Source: Streptomyces changanensis (lineage in GTDB: Bacteria; Actinomycetota; Actinomycetes; Streptomycetales; Streptomycetaceae). From it: a stretch of 64,000 nt of DNA. Position numbers and translations under genes: made by a program. The stretch is from NCBI RefSeq assembly GCF_024600715.1, contig NZ_CP102332.1, positions 3,224,001-3,288,000 on the forward strand, read 5' to 3'. The notes beneath the pieces are model-generated. The model searched no databases and was not told the DNA's origin. It was given only the letters and a program-made list of their open reading frames with translations. Below are positions 1 to 9,742 of the stretch, piece by piece. Position 1 is the first letter of the stretch. The number at the start of each line of letters is the position of its first letter.

Positions 1-37
1 CATGCCGCGGTGCGTCTCGCGCGCGAGCGAGGTTGGG

Positions 38-43
38 TATAGT
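38..43 (+). promoter_or_regulatory. -10 box of the tRNA-Gly promoter
   Basis: A TATAGT hexamer lies 21 nt before the tRNA-Gly gene, close to the actinobacterial -10 consensus TAnnnT. No convincing -35 was seen in the GC-rich bases upstream. Assignment is by position and consensus only. Confidence 0.5.
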
Positions 44-64
44 GGGTCCCGCGCTACGGCGCAT

Positions 65-137
65 GCGGACGTGGCTCAGTTGGTAGAGCATCACCTTGCC
101 AAGGTGAGGGTCGCGAGTTCGAATCTCGTCGTCCGCT
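65..137 (+). tRNA. tRNA-Gly(GCC)
   Basis: The sequence folds as a complete cloverleaf. The acceptor stem pairs GCGGACG (65-71) with CGTCCGC (130-136), leaving T137 as discriminator. The anticodon stem-loop CACCTTGCCAAGGTG places GCC in the anticodon, so it decodes GGC/GGT glycine codons. The T-arm carries the usual GTTCGAATC loop. The 3' CCA is not encoded. A long hairpin follows 8 nt later. Confidence 0.97.
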
Positions 138-144
138 CAGTGTG

Positions 145-172
145 AAGGCCCCGGTCATCGGACCGGGGCCTT
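145..172 (+). terminator. Hairpin terminator after tRNA-Gly
   Basis: A perfect 12-bp stem (145-156 with 161-172, AAGGCCCCGGTC arm) with a 4-nt loop lies directly downstream of tRNA-Gly. No U-tract follows, as is usual in Streptomyces. It may also stop leftward read-through from purC. Confidence 0.75.
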
Positions 173-258
173 CGGCGTTCCCGCCCCGTTCCCCTTCCGG
201 TTTCCGGTCCCGTCCGGTCCCGTCCCGTTCCCGGAGCGGATCGACCGACCGGACGGGC

Positions 259-281
259 GCGCACCCACCCCGTGGGTGCGC
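259..281 (-). terminator. Hairpin downstream of purC
   Basis: A 10-bp inverted repeat (GCGCACCCAC / GTGGGTGCGC) with a 3-nt loop lies about 70 nt beyond the purC stop codon. It is a plausible factor-independent terminator for the leftward purC transcript. Confidence 0.5.
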
Positions 282-349
282 CCGCGCCCGTCCCTGTGTG
301 CCGCGCCCGGCCTTCGTGCGCCCGGAACCCGTCAGGTGCGGTCCGCCGG

Positions 350-1249
350 CTACCAGGCCGTGCCCGTCAGCAGCTCGTACGCCTCGACGTACTTGGCGCG
401 CGTCGCCTCCACCACCTCACGTGGGAGCGGCGGCGGCGGCTGCTCGCTGTGGCGGTCCCAGCCGGAGGCCGGGGACGTGAGCCAGTCCCGCACGAACTGC
501 TTGTCGTACGAGGACTGCGCGCGGCCCGGCTCCCACTCGGCGGCCGGCCAGAAGCGCGACGAGTCCGGCGTCAGGACCTCGTCGGCCAGCACGAGGCCGC
601 CCGCCTCGTCGTGGCCGAACTCGAACTTGGTGTCCGCGAGGATGATCCCCCGGTCCCGCGCGACGTCCCGGGCCCTGCTGTACACGGCCAGGGTCGACTG
701 CCGCAGCTGCGCGGCGGTCTCGGCGCCGACCTGGCGGGCGACCTCCTCGTAGGAGACGTTCTCGTCGTGCTCCCCGACGGCGGCCTTCGTGGCCGGCGTG
801 AAGATCGGCGCGGGCAGCTCCGAGCCGTCGACGAGGCCCTCCGGCAGGGCGAGGCCGCAGACCGTGCGGTTCGCCTCGTACTCGACCAGGCCGGAGCCGG
901 TGAGGTAGCCGCGGGCCACGCACTCCACGGGGATCATCCGCAGCGAGCGGCAGACCAGCGTGCGCCCCTCCCACTCCGCGGGGGCGCCCTCGGGCAGCTC
1001 CGTGGAGATCACGTGGTTGGGGATCAGGTCGGCGAGCCGGTCGAACCACCACAGGGAGAGCTGGGTGAGGACGCGCCCCTTGTCCGGGATCTCCGTGGGC
1101 AGGACCCAGTCGTACGCGGACATGCGGTCGCTGGCGACCATCACGAGGTCGCCCGCCTCGTTCCGGTACAGCTCGCGCACCTTCCCGGTGTGCAGATGCA
1201 CCAGGCCCGGCACCTGAAGCGGCTCGGGCTTTTCTACGAATCCGGACAC
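350..1249 (-). CDS. purC: Phosphoribosylaminoimidazole-succinocarboxamide synthase (SAICAR synthase)
   Basis: PurC joins CAIR and aspartate with ATP to give SAICAR, a cytosolic step of de novo purine synthesis. The 299-aa protein has the family N-terminal pattern: a TGKVRELY nucleotide-loop motif near residue 22, then SDRMSAYDWVLPTEIPDKG. The central IPVECVARGYLTGSG and the later FEFG stretch, both typical of SAICAR synthase, are also present. Length matches the family. The ATG at 1249 directly precedes MSGFVEKPEP and is preceded by a GGAGGA-type ribosome site. It lies 84 nt downstream of the dimethylformamidase-like gene on the same strand. purD lies 4 kb away, also on the minus strand, so purine genes are clustered but not in one tight operon. 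Confidence 0.97.
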   Translation of the reverse strand: MSGFVEKPEPLQVPGLVHLHTGKVRELYRNEAGDLVMVASDRMSAYDWVLPTEIPDKGRVLTQLSLWWFDRLADLIPNHVISTELPEGAPAEWEGRTLVCRSLRMIPVECVARGYLTGSGLVEYEANRTVCGLALPEGLVDGSELPAPIFTPATKAAVGEHDENVSYEEVARQVGAETAAQLRQSTLAVYSRARDVARDRGIILADTKFEFGHDEAGGLVLADEVLTPDSSRFWPAAEWEPGRAQSSYDKQFVRDWLTSPASGWDRHSEQPPPPLPREVVEATRAKYVEAYELLTGTAW

Positions 1250-1333
1250 GGTTCCTCCCCGTGGTTCTGACCGATCGGTTCCGATTCTCCCGCACGCGGC
1301 GGGACGGGCCGTGGCCAGGGGTGCAGGGACGTT

Positions 1334-2833
1334 CTAGTCCCGTTTGCAGATGCGGTCCAGCAGGTTCGCCGTGGCGCGCTGGACCCGGAGGTCGACATGA
1401 CCCGGCCGGTCCAGAGCCGGCGACCAGGCGAACGTCCCCGACGCGAAGACGAGGGCGCCGGACGGGGCGCGGTAGAGGGACGTCTCCTGGTGGCGGACGG
1501 CGCCGTCCGCGTCCCGGTACGGGGAGTGGGCGAGCAGGATGCGCCGCTGGTGGGCGGGGAGGGCGGTACGCGGGAAGTACCGGTCCGCCTCGCCCGCGAC
1601 GAGGCCGGGCAGTGCGTCGCCCTCGCCGGCGCCGGTGGAGTCCCACAGCCAGTGCTCGGCGTTCCGCACCACCAGCGGGGCCGGCTCCGGGACGCGGCCC
1701 GCGTACTGGATGCCGAGCAGTTGCTGCTCCGGGCGGTCCGCCTCCCGCCACAGCGCCGACCTGCCCGGGCCCTGGCGTTTTCGGCAGGTGAGCAGGCGGT
1801 CCGGCACACCGGGCGGGGACGCGGAGAGCTCGACCTGCCAGTACAGGGAGTTGGCCGACAGGAAGACCAGGGAGGTGCCGGCGTCACGGGCGGCCTCCAC
1901 GGCCCGGCGCAGCGGCACCGACCAGTACTCGTCGTGGCCGGGGAAGACCAGGCCCCGGTAACGGGTCGGGTCGACGCGGCCGGCGTGCAGGTCGGTGGCG
2001 TTGGCGTAGGCGAGGTCGTAGCCGTACCGCTCGGCCCAGCGGATGACGTCGTAGGCGTGGCCGACGTGCAGCGGCAGGCCCTGCCCGGCGTACGGGCGGT
2101 CGAAGGAGACCGTGACCGCGGCGTCCGCCTCGCCGAGCAGGCGCCCGTCGGCGTCCCACGCGTGGTAGAGGCTCGCGCCCGTACGGCCGTCCTCCGGATA
2201 GAGGTTGTACGCCTGCCACGTGAGGTCCGGGAGGACCAGGAGCAGGTCCGCCGGGTGGGCGTCGCGGACCGTGAACGGGATGTGGGAGCGGTAGCCATCC
2301 ACCGTGGTGAGCACCGCGACGTACGCGCCGGTCGACCAGTACGCCGGGACCTGCAACCGCCACGAGAGCCACCAGTGATGGCAGGAGACCGTGCGGTCCG
2401 CGGTGAGCGGCGGCGGCTGGACGATGCCGGAGAGGCGCGGACTGGTGGTGATCTTGGTGGCGCCGTCACCGCCGTAGTGCCCGATGCGGTACACGTCCAC
2501 CGAGAACTGCTGGGGCGGGTTGACCGTGACGTGGAAGTCGACCGCCTCGCCCGGGGCGACCGCGCCCGTCGAGGCGAAGCCCTTGATCTGGAGGTGGACG
2601 TCGTCCGCGGCGCGCGGGCCGCCGCCCCGGGACGCGGCCGGACGCGGGCTCGGGGGGTACGGGCGCGGGTGCGGGGGCGAGGGCTGATCGGCGTACCAGG
2701 TGGTGACGCGGCCGTCCTCGTCGACGAACTGCTCGGTCCCGCGCAGCCAGGGAAGCCGCCCCTGACCGAACGGATCGGTGGCCGCGTGGGCGAGCGCCCC
2801 CGACTCCCACCTCCGTACGTGCTCCGCCCCCAT
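1334..2833 (-). CDS. N,N-dimethylformamidase large-subunit-like protein
   Basis: The 499-aa protein matches the N,N-dimethylformamidase beta-subunit-like C-terminal family. It has an N-terminal Ig-like segment (VDFHVTVNPPQQFSVDVYRIG), then LLLVLPDLTWQAYNLYPEDG, and an amidotransferase-like core with GLVFPGHDEYWS and SANSLYWQVEL. These are the hallmark family motifs around the tentative catalytic and iron-binding region. The ATG at 2833 (MGAEHVRR) is preferred to a start at 2917 because a GGGAGGGG ribosome site sits about 8 nt upstream. Family members are often annotated in Streptomyces without proven substrate, so formamide hydrolysis is inferred only. It is followed by purC after 84 nt. Confidence 0.75.
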   Translation of the reverse strand: MGAEHVRRWESGALAHAATDPFGQGRLPWLRGTEQFVDEDGRVTTWYADQPSPPHPRPYPPSPRPAASRGGGPRAADDVHLQIKGFASTGAVAPGEAVDFHVTVNPPQQFSVDVYRIGHYGGDGATKITTSPRLSGIVQPPPLTADRTVSCHHWWLSWRLQVPAYWSTGAYVAVLTTVDGYRSHIPFTVRDAHPADLLLVLPDLTWQAYNLYPEDGRTGASLYHAWDADGRLLGEADAAVTVSFDRPYAGQGLPLHVGHAYDVIRWAERYGYDLAYANATDLHAGRVDPTRYRGLVFPGHDEYWSVPLRRAVEAARDAGTSLVFLSANSLYWQVELSASPPGVPDRLLTCRKRQGPGRSALWREADRPEQQLLGIQYAGRVPEPAPLVVRNAEHWLWDSTGAGEGDALPGLVAGEADRYFPRTALPAHQRRILLAHSPYRDADGAVRHQETSLYRAPSGALVFASGTFAWSPALDRPGHVDLRVQRATANLLDRICKRD

Positions 2834-3037
2834 GCCGCGCCCCTCCCTCAGCTCCCCCGGTTCCGATGACCCGACGCGTTCAGCGCCGGTCCCCAGCACA
2901 TCACATAACGCACGCACTCCGTCACCGGTCGTCGCGAATTGACGTGAACGGAACCGCGCCCCCCGGGGGAGGGGCCACCCGGCGCACCCGGCACGCCCGT
3001 CCGCGCCGGGTGGGTCGGCGGCGGGTGGGCCGGCGGC

Positions 3038-3160
3038 GACGCGGCGGCGGGCGGGTCGGTGGCCGGTGGGGCTGCGGCGACGCGGCGGCGGATGGGTCGG
3101 TGGCCGGTGGGGCTGCGGCGGCCCGGCGGCGGATGGGTCGGTGGCCGGTGGGGCTGCGGC
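3038..3160. repeat. Three tandem copies of a 41-bp GC-rich unit
   Basis: The 460-nt gap 2834-3293 holds no gene that I can support. Its clearest structure is three consecutive 41-bp units starting at 3038, 3079 and 3120, each containing GGTCGGTGGCCGGTGGGG. The period is not a multiple of three, which argues against a coding repeat. The flanks are degenerate versions of the same unit. Confidence 0.8.
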
Positions 3161-3293
3161 GGGTGGGGCAGTGGCTCGGCGACGCCGGGTGGGGGCCGCG
3201 GCGGCGCGGTGGCGGCCAGGCCGGAGACCGGTGGCGTGCCGGTGGAGGGAGTACCACCGGACCGGGCCCGTCAGGTGAACGCCGGGGAGGCCG

Positions 3294-5270
3294 TCAGACG
3301 AGCCGTACGGGCTTCTCCGGGCGCGCGCCCACGGCGGCGAGCCAGCTCCGCAGCGGTTCGGGGTCGGCGTCCTCGATCAGCGCGAGGACCCCGTCGGCCA
3401 CGTCGGCGCGCTGTCTGCCGCCGTCCTCACCGAGCAGCAGGACCGGCCCGTCCAGCCAGTCCAGCCCGGGTGCGGCGCCCGCGGTGTCGACGGCGGCACA
3501 GCAGACCATCGCCGTGACGTGGTCGGCGAGCAACTCCCGGCCCGTGCGGGGCGGCTGGAGCGGCAGGAGCGGCAGGTCGTCACCGCCCCAGATGTACGGG
3601 GCGGGCCCTGCCGCGCCCGCGGCGTGCGCGGGGGTGGACGCGCTCCCCCGGTGCGCGGCCGCCACGATCTGACCGGATCCGGCCGCCTCCTGCCCGTCGC
3701 GGGGCGGCACGGGGGTGGCCGGGGTGGCGTCCGTGGCCGGGGTGGCGTCCGTGGCCGGGGTGGCCGCCGGGGCGGAGGCGCCCGCCGGGGCCGCCACCGG
3801 CGCCTGGCCGGTCGGCGGGAGGTCAGCCGGGTCCGGGCCGGTCGGCATCCGGTCGCTCGCCTTCGAGCCGGGCGGCGTCCGATCGGCCGGTGACGGGTCG
3901 GACGGGGGCCGGCGGGTGGACTCCTCGCGGGAGAGTTCCGCGCTGATCGCCGCCGCCAGGGTGTCGCCGTCGTCCGCCGTCGACAGGTGCCGCAGGACAC
4001 GGGCGAGAGTGGGGCCCTCGGGGTCGGGAGCGCCGTCCGGGCCGCCCGGGTGGGCGCCCAGGCGGTCGAGGGCGCGGTGGAGGCGGGCGGCCTCGGTGCG
4101 CCACTTCCGGTCGACGACCTCCTCCGGGTACCGCTGCCAGTCGACCGGCGCCCAGTCGGGGCCCGGTACGGCCGGGCCGCCGTGGAAGAGGCGGGCGGCC
4201 AGCAGGGACGTCGCCTCGTCCACCAGTCCGGGTTCCTCCAGGAGGTCGCACGCGGGCCGCTCGCCCAGTCGCGTCGTGTAGCCCTCGGCCAGCCGGTCGC
4301 GGCGGGACAGCTCCGTGAGCGCCGAGACGACGCCCGCGTCCAGCCGGGACGGCCAGCGGCCCATGCGCCAGGCGGGGAGCGCGACCCGGGTCAGCAGCCG
4401 GTCCCACCCCGCGTACGCGAGGCCGACCTGCTCCTGGGCGACGATCCGCAGCCCGTAGTCCACGGCCTGCGCGCGCTCCGACGCCGCCGCCGCAACGCCC
4501 CGCTCCATCTCGGTGGCGGGTCCGCGCACGGCCCGCAGCAGCAGTCGCGCGACCGCGCCCGCGCCCCGGGCGCCCAGCCGCGGCAGCGCGCCGAGGGCCG
4601 GCCGGTCGGGCAGGGCCACCGCCGCGTCCAGCCCGCGGACGAACCGGCGGGCCGCGGCTATGTCGGGGTCGGCGGACGAGCCCGTGCCCGCCACGACCGG
4701 CGCCAGCACCGCCCGCAGCTCGCCGACCCGCATCCACCACAGGAACGGTGACCCTATGACCAGGACGGGAGCGGCGTCCGACGGGCCGTGCGGGCGGCCG
4801 GACACGCGGTGCGCCCGGTGCGTACGGTCCTCCAGCCAGCTGTCGCAGTCCGGTGTCAGCGCTATCGCCGACGGCGCGGGCACCGACAGCCGCGAGGCCA
4901 GGTCCCGCACCATCCGGTACAGGTCCGGGGCGGACGCCTCCGTGATCTCGACGGTCGGCGTGAGAGCGGGGCGGGCCCGCGCGATGACCGCGCCGACGCC
5001 GGCCGCGCCGAGCAGCACGGCAGCGGCCAGACCGGACACCACCCACCGCGCCGCGTCCCAGCCGCCGCCCGCCAACTGCCCCGTGAACCCACCGGTCAGC
5101 AGGACGACGGCGACGGCGGCCGGCAGCAGGGCGACGGCCAGGGCACGACCGCGCACCCGCAGCACGGCGACGGCCAGGGCGTGCGCGGCGCGCGCGCCGT
5201 GCTCCTCGCCCAGCGCGCCACCGGCACGCGGGACGCCCACGCCGTCCCTGTCGGATCCGGACCCGAACAC
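3294..5270 (-). CDS. Membrane-anchored protein of unknown function
   Basis: A 658-aa protein with two hydrophobic helices at about residues 42-66 and 77-97, then a cytoplasmic or extracytoplasmic domain. The stretch VLVIGSPFLWWMRVGELRAVLAPVVAG recalls the region around the zinc helix of M48-type membrane proteases, but I see no HExxH, so peptidase activity is not supported. Residues about 430-560 are a low-complexity Pro/Ala/Thr region with repeated TPATDA units. The GTG at 5270 has TAAGG just upstream. It lies 213 nt beyond the end of purD on the same strand. It could be a degenerate M48-like protein or a lineage-specific membrane protein. Confidence 0.6.
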   Translation of the reverse strand: MFGSGSDRDGVGVPRAGGALGEEHGARAAHALAVAVLRVRGRALAVALLPAAVAVVLLTGGFTGQLAGGGWDAARWVVSGLAAAVLLGAAGVGAVIARARPALTPTVEITEASAPDLYRMVRDLASRLSVPAPSAIALTPDCDSWLEDRTHRAHRVSGRPHGPSDAAPVLVIGSPFLWWMRVGELRAVLAPVVAGTGSSADPDIAAARRFVRGLDAAVALPDRPALGALPRLGARGAGAVARLLLRAVRGPATEMERGVAAAASERAQAVDYGLRIVAQEQVGLAYAGWDRLLTRVALPAWRMGRWPSRLDAGVVSALTELSRRDRLAEGYTTRLGERPACDLLEEPGLVDEATSLLAARLFHGGPAVPGPDWAPVDWQRYPEEVVDRKWRTEAARLHRALDRLGAHPGGPDGAPDPEGPTLARVLRHLSTADDGDTLAAAISAELSREESTRRPPSDPSPADRTPPGSKASDRMPTGPDPADLPPTGQAPVAAPAGASAPAATPATDATPATDATPATPVPPRDGQEAAGSGQIVAAAHRGSASTPAHAAGAAGPAPYIWGGDDLPLLPLQPPRTGRELLADHVTAMVCCAAVDTAGAAPGLDWLDGPVLLLGEDGGRQRADVADGVLALIEDADPEPLRSWLAAVGARPEKPVRLV

Positions 5271-5369
5271 GGCCTTACGTCACCCCCTCCACGCCTGCGA
5301 CGGTTGTGCTCACTCCCCCACTGTGACACCCGCCACGGACATCGCAATGCCGGTGGGCCAAGTGCCGGA

Positions 5370-5408
5370 ACGCCTGCGCGGCACCCTAGTTGGGGCGTCG
5401 GCAGGCGT
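5370..5408 (-). terminator. Imperfect hairpin downstream of purD
   Basis: ACGCCTGC (5370-5377) and GCAGGCGT (5401-5408) form an 8-bp stem, with further partial pairing inside the loop. The position between purD and the next leftward gene fits a terminator or attenuator for purD. No homology is claimed. Confidence 0.4.
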
Positions 5409-5483
5409 CATCCGGATGGGTGAGCCGTCACTCGATGGAATGGCTTTGGCTAAGGCTGAGGACGGTTCGGGGTTCGAACGGGT

Positions 5484-6734
<1,251 letters not shown>

Positions 6735-6741
6735 GCCAGCC

Positions 6742-6747
6742 AGGGTA
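6742..6747 (-). promoter_or_regulatory. -10 box of a leaderless purD promoter
   Basis: On the minus strand TACCCT is followed by 7 nt and then the purD GTG. This spacing puts the transcription start at the start codon. It implies that purD has its own promoter besides any read-through from dnaX. Confidence 0.5.
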
Positions 6748-6795
6748 GCCCGGCGCGCGGCGGGCCCTTTGTGCGGGCCGCCGAGCCGGGGCCCC

Positions 6796-9161
6796 CTACT
6801 CGTTCGTGTATTCCTCCACCACCGTCGCGCCGAGCTCCCGGACGATCAGGTCGTGGCCGGAGAGCGCGGAGTCGACCAGGTCCGGATCGTCCTCCTCCGG
6901 TACGTCGTCCTCGGGGGCGACCGGCTGGGGCCCGGTGGACCGCGGCTGCTCGTACCCGCCGGGGCCGGTGGACGGGCCGGGCCGCCCCTGCGGCGCCTGC
7001 GGCGCGGCCGGGGGCTGCTGGGCGGGTCGGGGCGCGGCGGGCGGCGGGGACTGCGGGCCGGGCGGCGGGGGCGCGGCCGGGGCGGCGGGGCGGCCGCCGC
7101 CGTAACCGCCCTGGTGGGCCGAGGGGGCCGGGCCGGAGCCGCCCGACGGGTCGACGATCGCCTCGATCTTCCAGTTGACGTGGAACTGCTCGGCGAGCGC
7201 CTGCCGCAGCACCTCCTCGCTGCCGCTGCCCGCGAAGTTGTCCCGGGCGCCCGCGTTGAGGAAGCCGAGCTGGAGGGTCGTGCCGTCGAACCCGGCGACC
7301 TGGGCGTTCTGACTGAGCAGGATCCAGGTGAAGCGGCGGCGGTTCTTGACGGCCTCCAGGATGCCGGGCCACATGTTGCGGGCCTGGGCGGCGCCGTGCG
7401 TCATCTCGGCGGAGGCCCCGGCGGGCGGGGCGGCGTGCGCCGGCGACTGCGGGGGCTGGGGGGCGTGCTCCGGCTGGGGGGCGGCGCGGCCCGGCCCGGC
7501 CGCGGCGGCGGACGGCCACGCGCCGGGCTGCCGGCCGCCGGGGGCGGGAGCGCCCGTACCGGTACCGGCGCCGGCGGGCGCGGGGGCACCGGGCGCGGCG
7601 GCGTTGGGCCAGGCGCCGGGGCGCGGGAACCCGCGGCCTCCGCCGCGGGGGCGGGCGCCGCAGGCGCCGCCGGGGGCGTGGGCGCGGCCGGGGCGACGGG
7701 TGCGGGTGCGGGTGCGGCCGGGGCGATCGGCGTGGTCGGCGCGGGGGGCACGGCCTGGTCAGCGGCGGCGGCCGGGACGGGGCCGGCACCGGCTCCCTCG
7801 CCGCCACCGAAACCCCCGGCCGGGCCACCGCCGACGCCGGGGCCGGCGCCGGGGCCACCGCCACGGACGGCCGCCCGCGCGGCCGCCGGACCGCCGCCGG
7901 GCGGCACGGCCGCCGGAGCGCCCTGCCCCACCGCGTCGGGCTGGTGGGCACCGGGCCCCGGTACGTACCCCATCGAAGGCCCCGGGCCGGCTGCCTGGAC
8001 GTGCATGCCGCGCTCCAGCCGCTCCAGCCGGGCCTGTACCGAACGCTCGTCGTCGAAGGCGGCGGGCAGCAGGACGCGGGCGCAGATGAGCTCCAGCTGC
8101 AGCCGCGGCGAGGTGGCGCCGCGCATCTCGGTGAGACCGGTGTTCACCAGGTCCGCGGCGCGGCTCAGCTCGGCAGCGCCGAAGGTGGACGCCTGCGCCA
8201 TCATCCGCTCGACCACGTCCGCCGGGCCCTCGATGAGGCCCTTGTCCACGGCGTCGGGCACGGCGGCGAGGATCACCAGGTCCCGCAGCCGCTCCAGCAG
8301 GTCGGCGACGAACCGGCGCGGGTCGTTCCCGCCCTCCACGACCTGGTCGACCACCTCGAAGGCCGCCGCGCCGTCACCGGTCGCGAACGCCTCCACCACG
8401 GCGTCCAGCAGGGACCCGTCCGTGTAGCCGAGGAGCGACGTGGCCATGGCGTACGTCACGCCCTGCTCACCGGCGCCGGCGAGGAGCTGGTCCATCACGG
8501 ACATCGAGTCACGCACGGACCCGGCGCCGGCCCGCACGACCAGCGGCAGCACGCCCTCCTCGACGGGGATGTCCTCCCGGCCGCAGACCTCGCCCAGGTA
8601 CTCCCTCAGCGTGCCGGGCGGCACCAGCCGGAAGGGGTAGTGGTGCGTACGCGACCGGATCGTCCCGATGACCTTCTCGGGCTCCGTCGTCGCGAAGATG
8701 AACTTGAGGTGCTCCGGCGGCTCCTCCACGACCTTCAGCAGGGCGTTGAACCCCGCCGAGGTGACCATGTGGGCCTCGTCGATGATGTAAATCTTGTACC
8801 GGCTGCCCGCGGGCCCGAAGAATGCCTTCTCCCGCAGGTCACGGGCGTCGTCCACACCACCGTGCGACGCGGCGTCGATCTCGATGACGTCGATCGAACC
8901 CGGCCCGTTCCGCGCGAGGTCCCGGCACGACTGGCACTCCCCGCACGGGGTGGGCGTGGGGCCCTGCTCGCAGTTCAGGCAGCGGGCGAGGATGCGCGCG
9001 CTGGTCGTCTTGCCACAGCCCCGCGGCCCGCTGAACAGGTACGCGTGGTTGACCCGGTTGTTCCGCAGCGCCTGCTGCAGGGGGTCGGTGACATGCTCCT
9101 GCCCGATGACCTCGGCGAAGGTCTCGGGTCGATAGCGGCGGTACAGCGCGAGGGACGACAC
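6796..9161 (-). CDS. dnaX: DNA polymerase III gamma/tau subunit, split by an apparent frameshift
   Basis: DnaX is the clamp-loader ATPase of the replicase. The first frame (9161 down to about 7650) holds the AAA+ core: [16 protein letters not shown], Walker [10 protein letters not shown] at residues 45-53, a zinc module with cysteines 61, 64, 73, 76 and 79, IIDEAHM (Walker B), then the collar domain and a Pro/Ala linker. That frame degenerates after about 7650 and stops at 7401. The tau C-terminal domain ([21 protein letters not shown] to a terminal VVEEYTNE) is in another frame, open from about 7650 to 6796, with the linker motif PGAWPxAAA twice before any ATG. A -1 shift near the G-run 7647-7651 would join them into about 785 aa. 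It could be a sequencing indel, a real mutation, or programmed slippage. The GTG start at 9161 is supported by a -10 box. Confidence 0.9.
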
Positions 9162-9168
9162 CCTTACG

Positions 9169-9174
9169 ACGATA
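9169..9174 (-). promoter_or_regulatory. -10 box of a leaderless dnaX promoter
   Basis: TATCGT on the minus strand lies 7 nt before the GTG at 9161. This supports that start over the ATG at 9251, which would lie inside the SRP RNA. Confidence 0.55.
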
Positions 9175-9238
9175 TCGGGCCCCACCGACAAGCGGCCCCG
9201 CTCCGAGACCAGCACCACACGCGCCCGGCCACCAACGC

Positions 9239-9330
9239 AAGCGCCCCCCACGCACCCGCCAGAGCCGACCTACCCTTGCTGCCTTCCGGCCCTGGGGGAG
9301 TTCAGTCAGATAGCGCCACGTGAGGGGCTG
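9239..9330 (-). ncRNA. ffs: Small signal recognition particle RNA (4.5S-like)
   Basis: The minus strand carries the conserved SRP domain IV hairpin, GGGCCGGAAGGCAGCAAGGG, where GGAA is the apical tetraloop and AGCA is in the symmetric Ffh-binding loop. The ends pair: CCCCTCACG near the 5' end with CGTGGGGGG near the 3' end, giving a single elongated hairpin of about 92 nt without an Alu domain. The RNA binds Ffh for co-translational membrane targeting. Location just upstream of dnaX is common in actinobacteria. The ends are estimated from the terminal helix and the upstream -10 box. Confidence 0.92.
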
Positions 9331-9335
9331 CGCCC

Positions 9336-9341
9336 AGCGTA
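9336..9341 (-). promoter_or_regulatory. -10 box of the SRP RNA promoter
   Basis: TACGCT on the minus strand lies about 6 nt before the estimated 5' end of the SRP RNA. The position and TAnnnT pattern support it. No clear -35 was seen. Confidence 0.45.
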
Positions 9342-9404
9342 CCCGATCCTCCGGCCTGGGAACGAGTTCGCGAGCACCCCTCCGAGTCATGTAATGTTCC
9401 CGGC

Positions 9405-9492
9405 GGAGGATTCGCCTAGAGGCCTAGGGCGCACGCTTGGAAAGCGTGTTGGGGGCAACCCCTCACGAGTTCGAATCTCGTATCCTCCGCCA
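9405..9492 (+). tRNA. tRNA-Ser(GGA) with encoded CCA
   Basis: The acceptor stem pairs GGAGGAT (9405-9411) with ATCCTCC (9482-9488), followed by G and an encoded CCA. The anticodon loop CTTGGAAAG gives anticodon GGA. A long variable arm (TTGGGGGCAACCCCT) identifies a class II tRNA-Ser. TAATGT at 9392-9397 could be its -10 box. The 3' end is directly followed by integrase remains, so this tRNA was very probably the attachment site of an integrative element. Confidence 0.97.
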
Positions 9493-9514
9493 GTGCCTCA
9501 CCGGGCACGATGTC

Positions 9515-9546
9515 GAAGGGCCCCACCGCTTGCGGTGGGGCCCTTC
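9515..9546 (+). terminator. Hairpin terminator after tRNA-Ser
   Basis: A perfect 15-bp stem (9515-9529 with 9532-9546, GAAGGGCCCCACCGC arm) and a 2-nt loop lies 22 nt after the tRNA. A short CTTC/TT stretch follows. It also falls in the DNA that would encode an out-of-frame extension of the integrase tail. Confidence 0.8.
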
Positions 9547-9553
9547 TTCGTTG

Positions 9554-9573
9554 TCCGTCTCAGTTTCCGTCTC
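9554..9573. repeat. Left copy of a 20-bp direct repeat bounding the decayed element
   Basis: TCCGTCTCAGTTTCCGTCTC occurs here and again at 15260-15279 in the same orientation. On the minus strand it can encode the ETETET run found at the C-terminus of many actinobacterial tyrosine recombinases, and both copies lie at integrase 3' remains. The repeat is therefore more likely two integrase tails than an attL/attR pair, though recombination across it would delete the region between. Confidence 0.75.
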
Positions 9574-9742
9574 ACTTGCCCTCGGGAGGACGCCAGAGAG
9601 CTTCGCCGACCTGGTCGGCGGTCTTCTTCAGCAGGGCCCCCGTCACGTGCATGTACCGGGCCCGCATCCGTGCGGCACCGCCCGGCTCCCATCCCATGAT
9701 CGCGTCGACCACGACATCCGGAACGCGGAGCAGCAGAAGCAC
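9572..9742 (-). pseudogene. C-terminal fragment of a tyrosine recombinase (integrase)
   Basis: About 56 codons encode VLLLLRVPDVVVDAIMGWEP.. to ARMRARYMHVTGALLKK..ALWRPPEGK. The MGW and the RY.H pattern with tyrosine correspond to the last catalytic box of phage-type integrases. It reads toward tRNA-Ser, the usual arrangement for an element integrated at a tRNA 3' end. The coding similarity stops abruptly at about 9742, where a transposase fragment begins. The N-terminal and central parts are absent here; a separate piece at 15.3-15.9 kb may be the rest or a second copy. Confidence 0.85.

Noticed and set aside
1397..2869. 490-codon plus-strand open frame antisense to the dimethylformamidase-like gene
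   Set aside because: It is a high-GC shadow: Arg/Gly/Ala/Val-rich with no domain, and the minus strand has clear family motifs.
5370..5408. Guanine- or purine-responsive riboswitch near purD
   Set aside because: It lies downstream of purD rather than in a leader, and only a simple inverted repeat is seen.
9162..9251. Upstream ATG extension of dnaX to 9251
   Set aside because: It would overlap the SRP RNA and the extra residues are not family-like; GTG 9161 has a -10 box at leaderless spacing.
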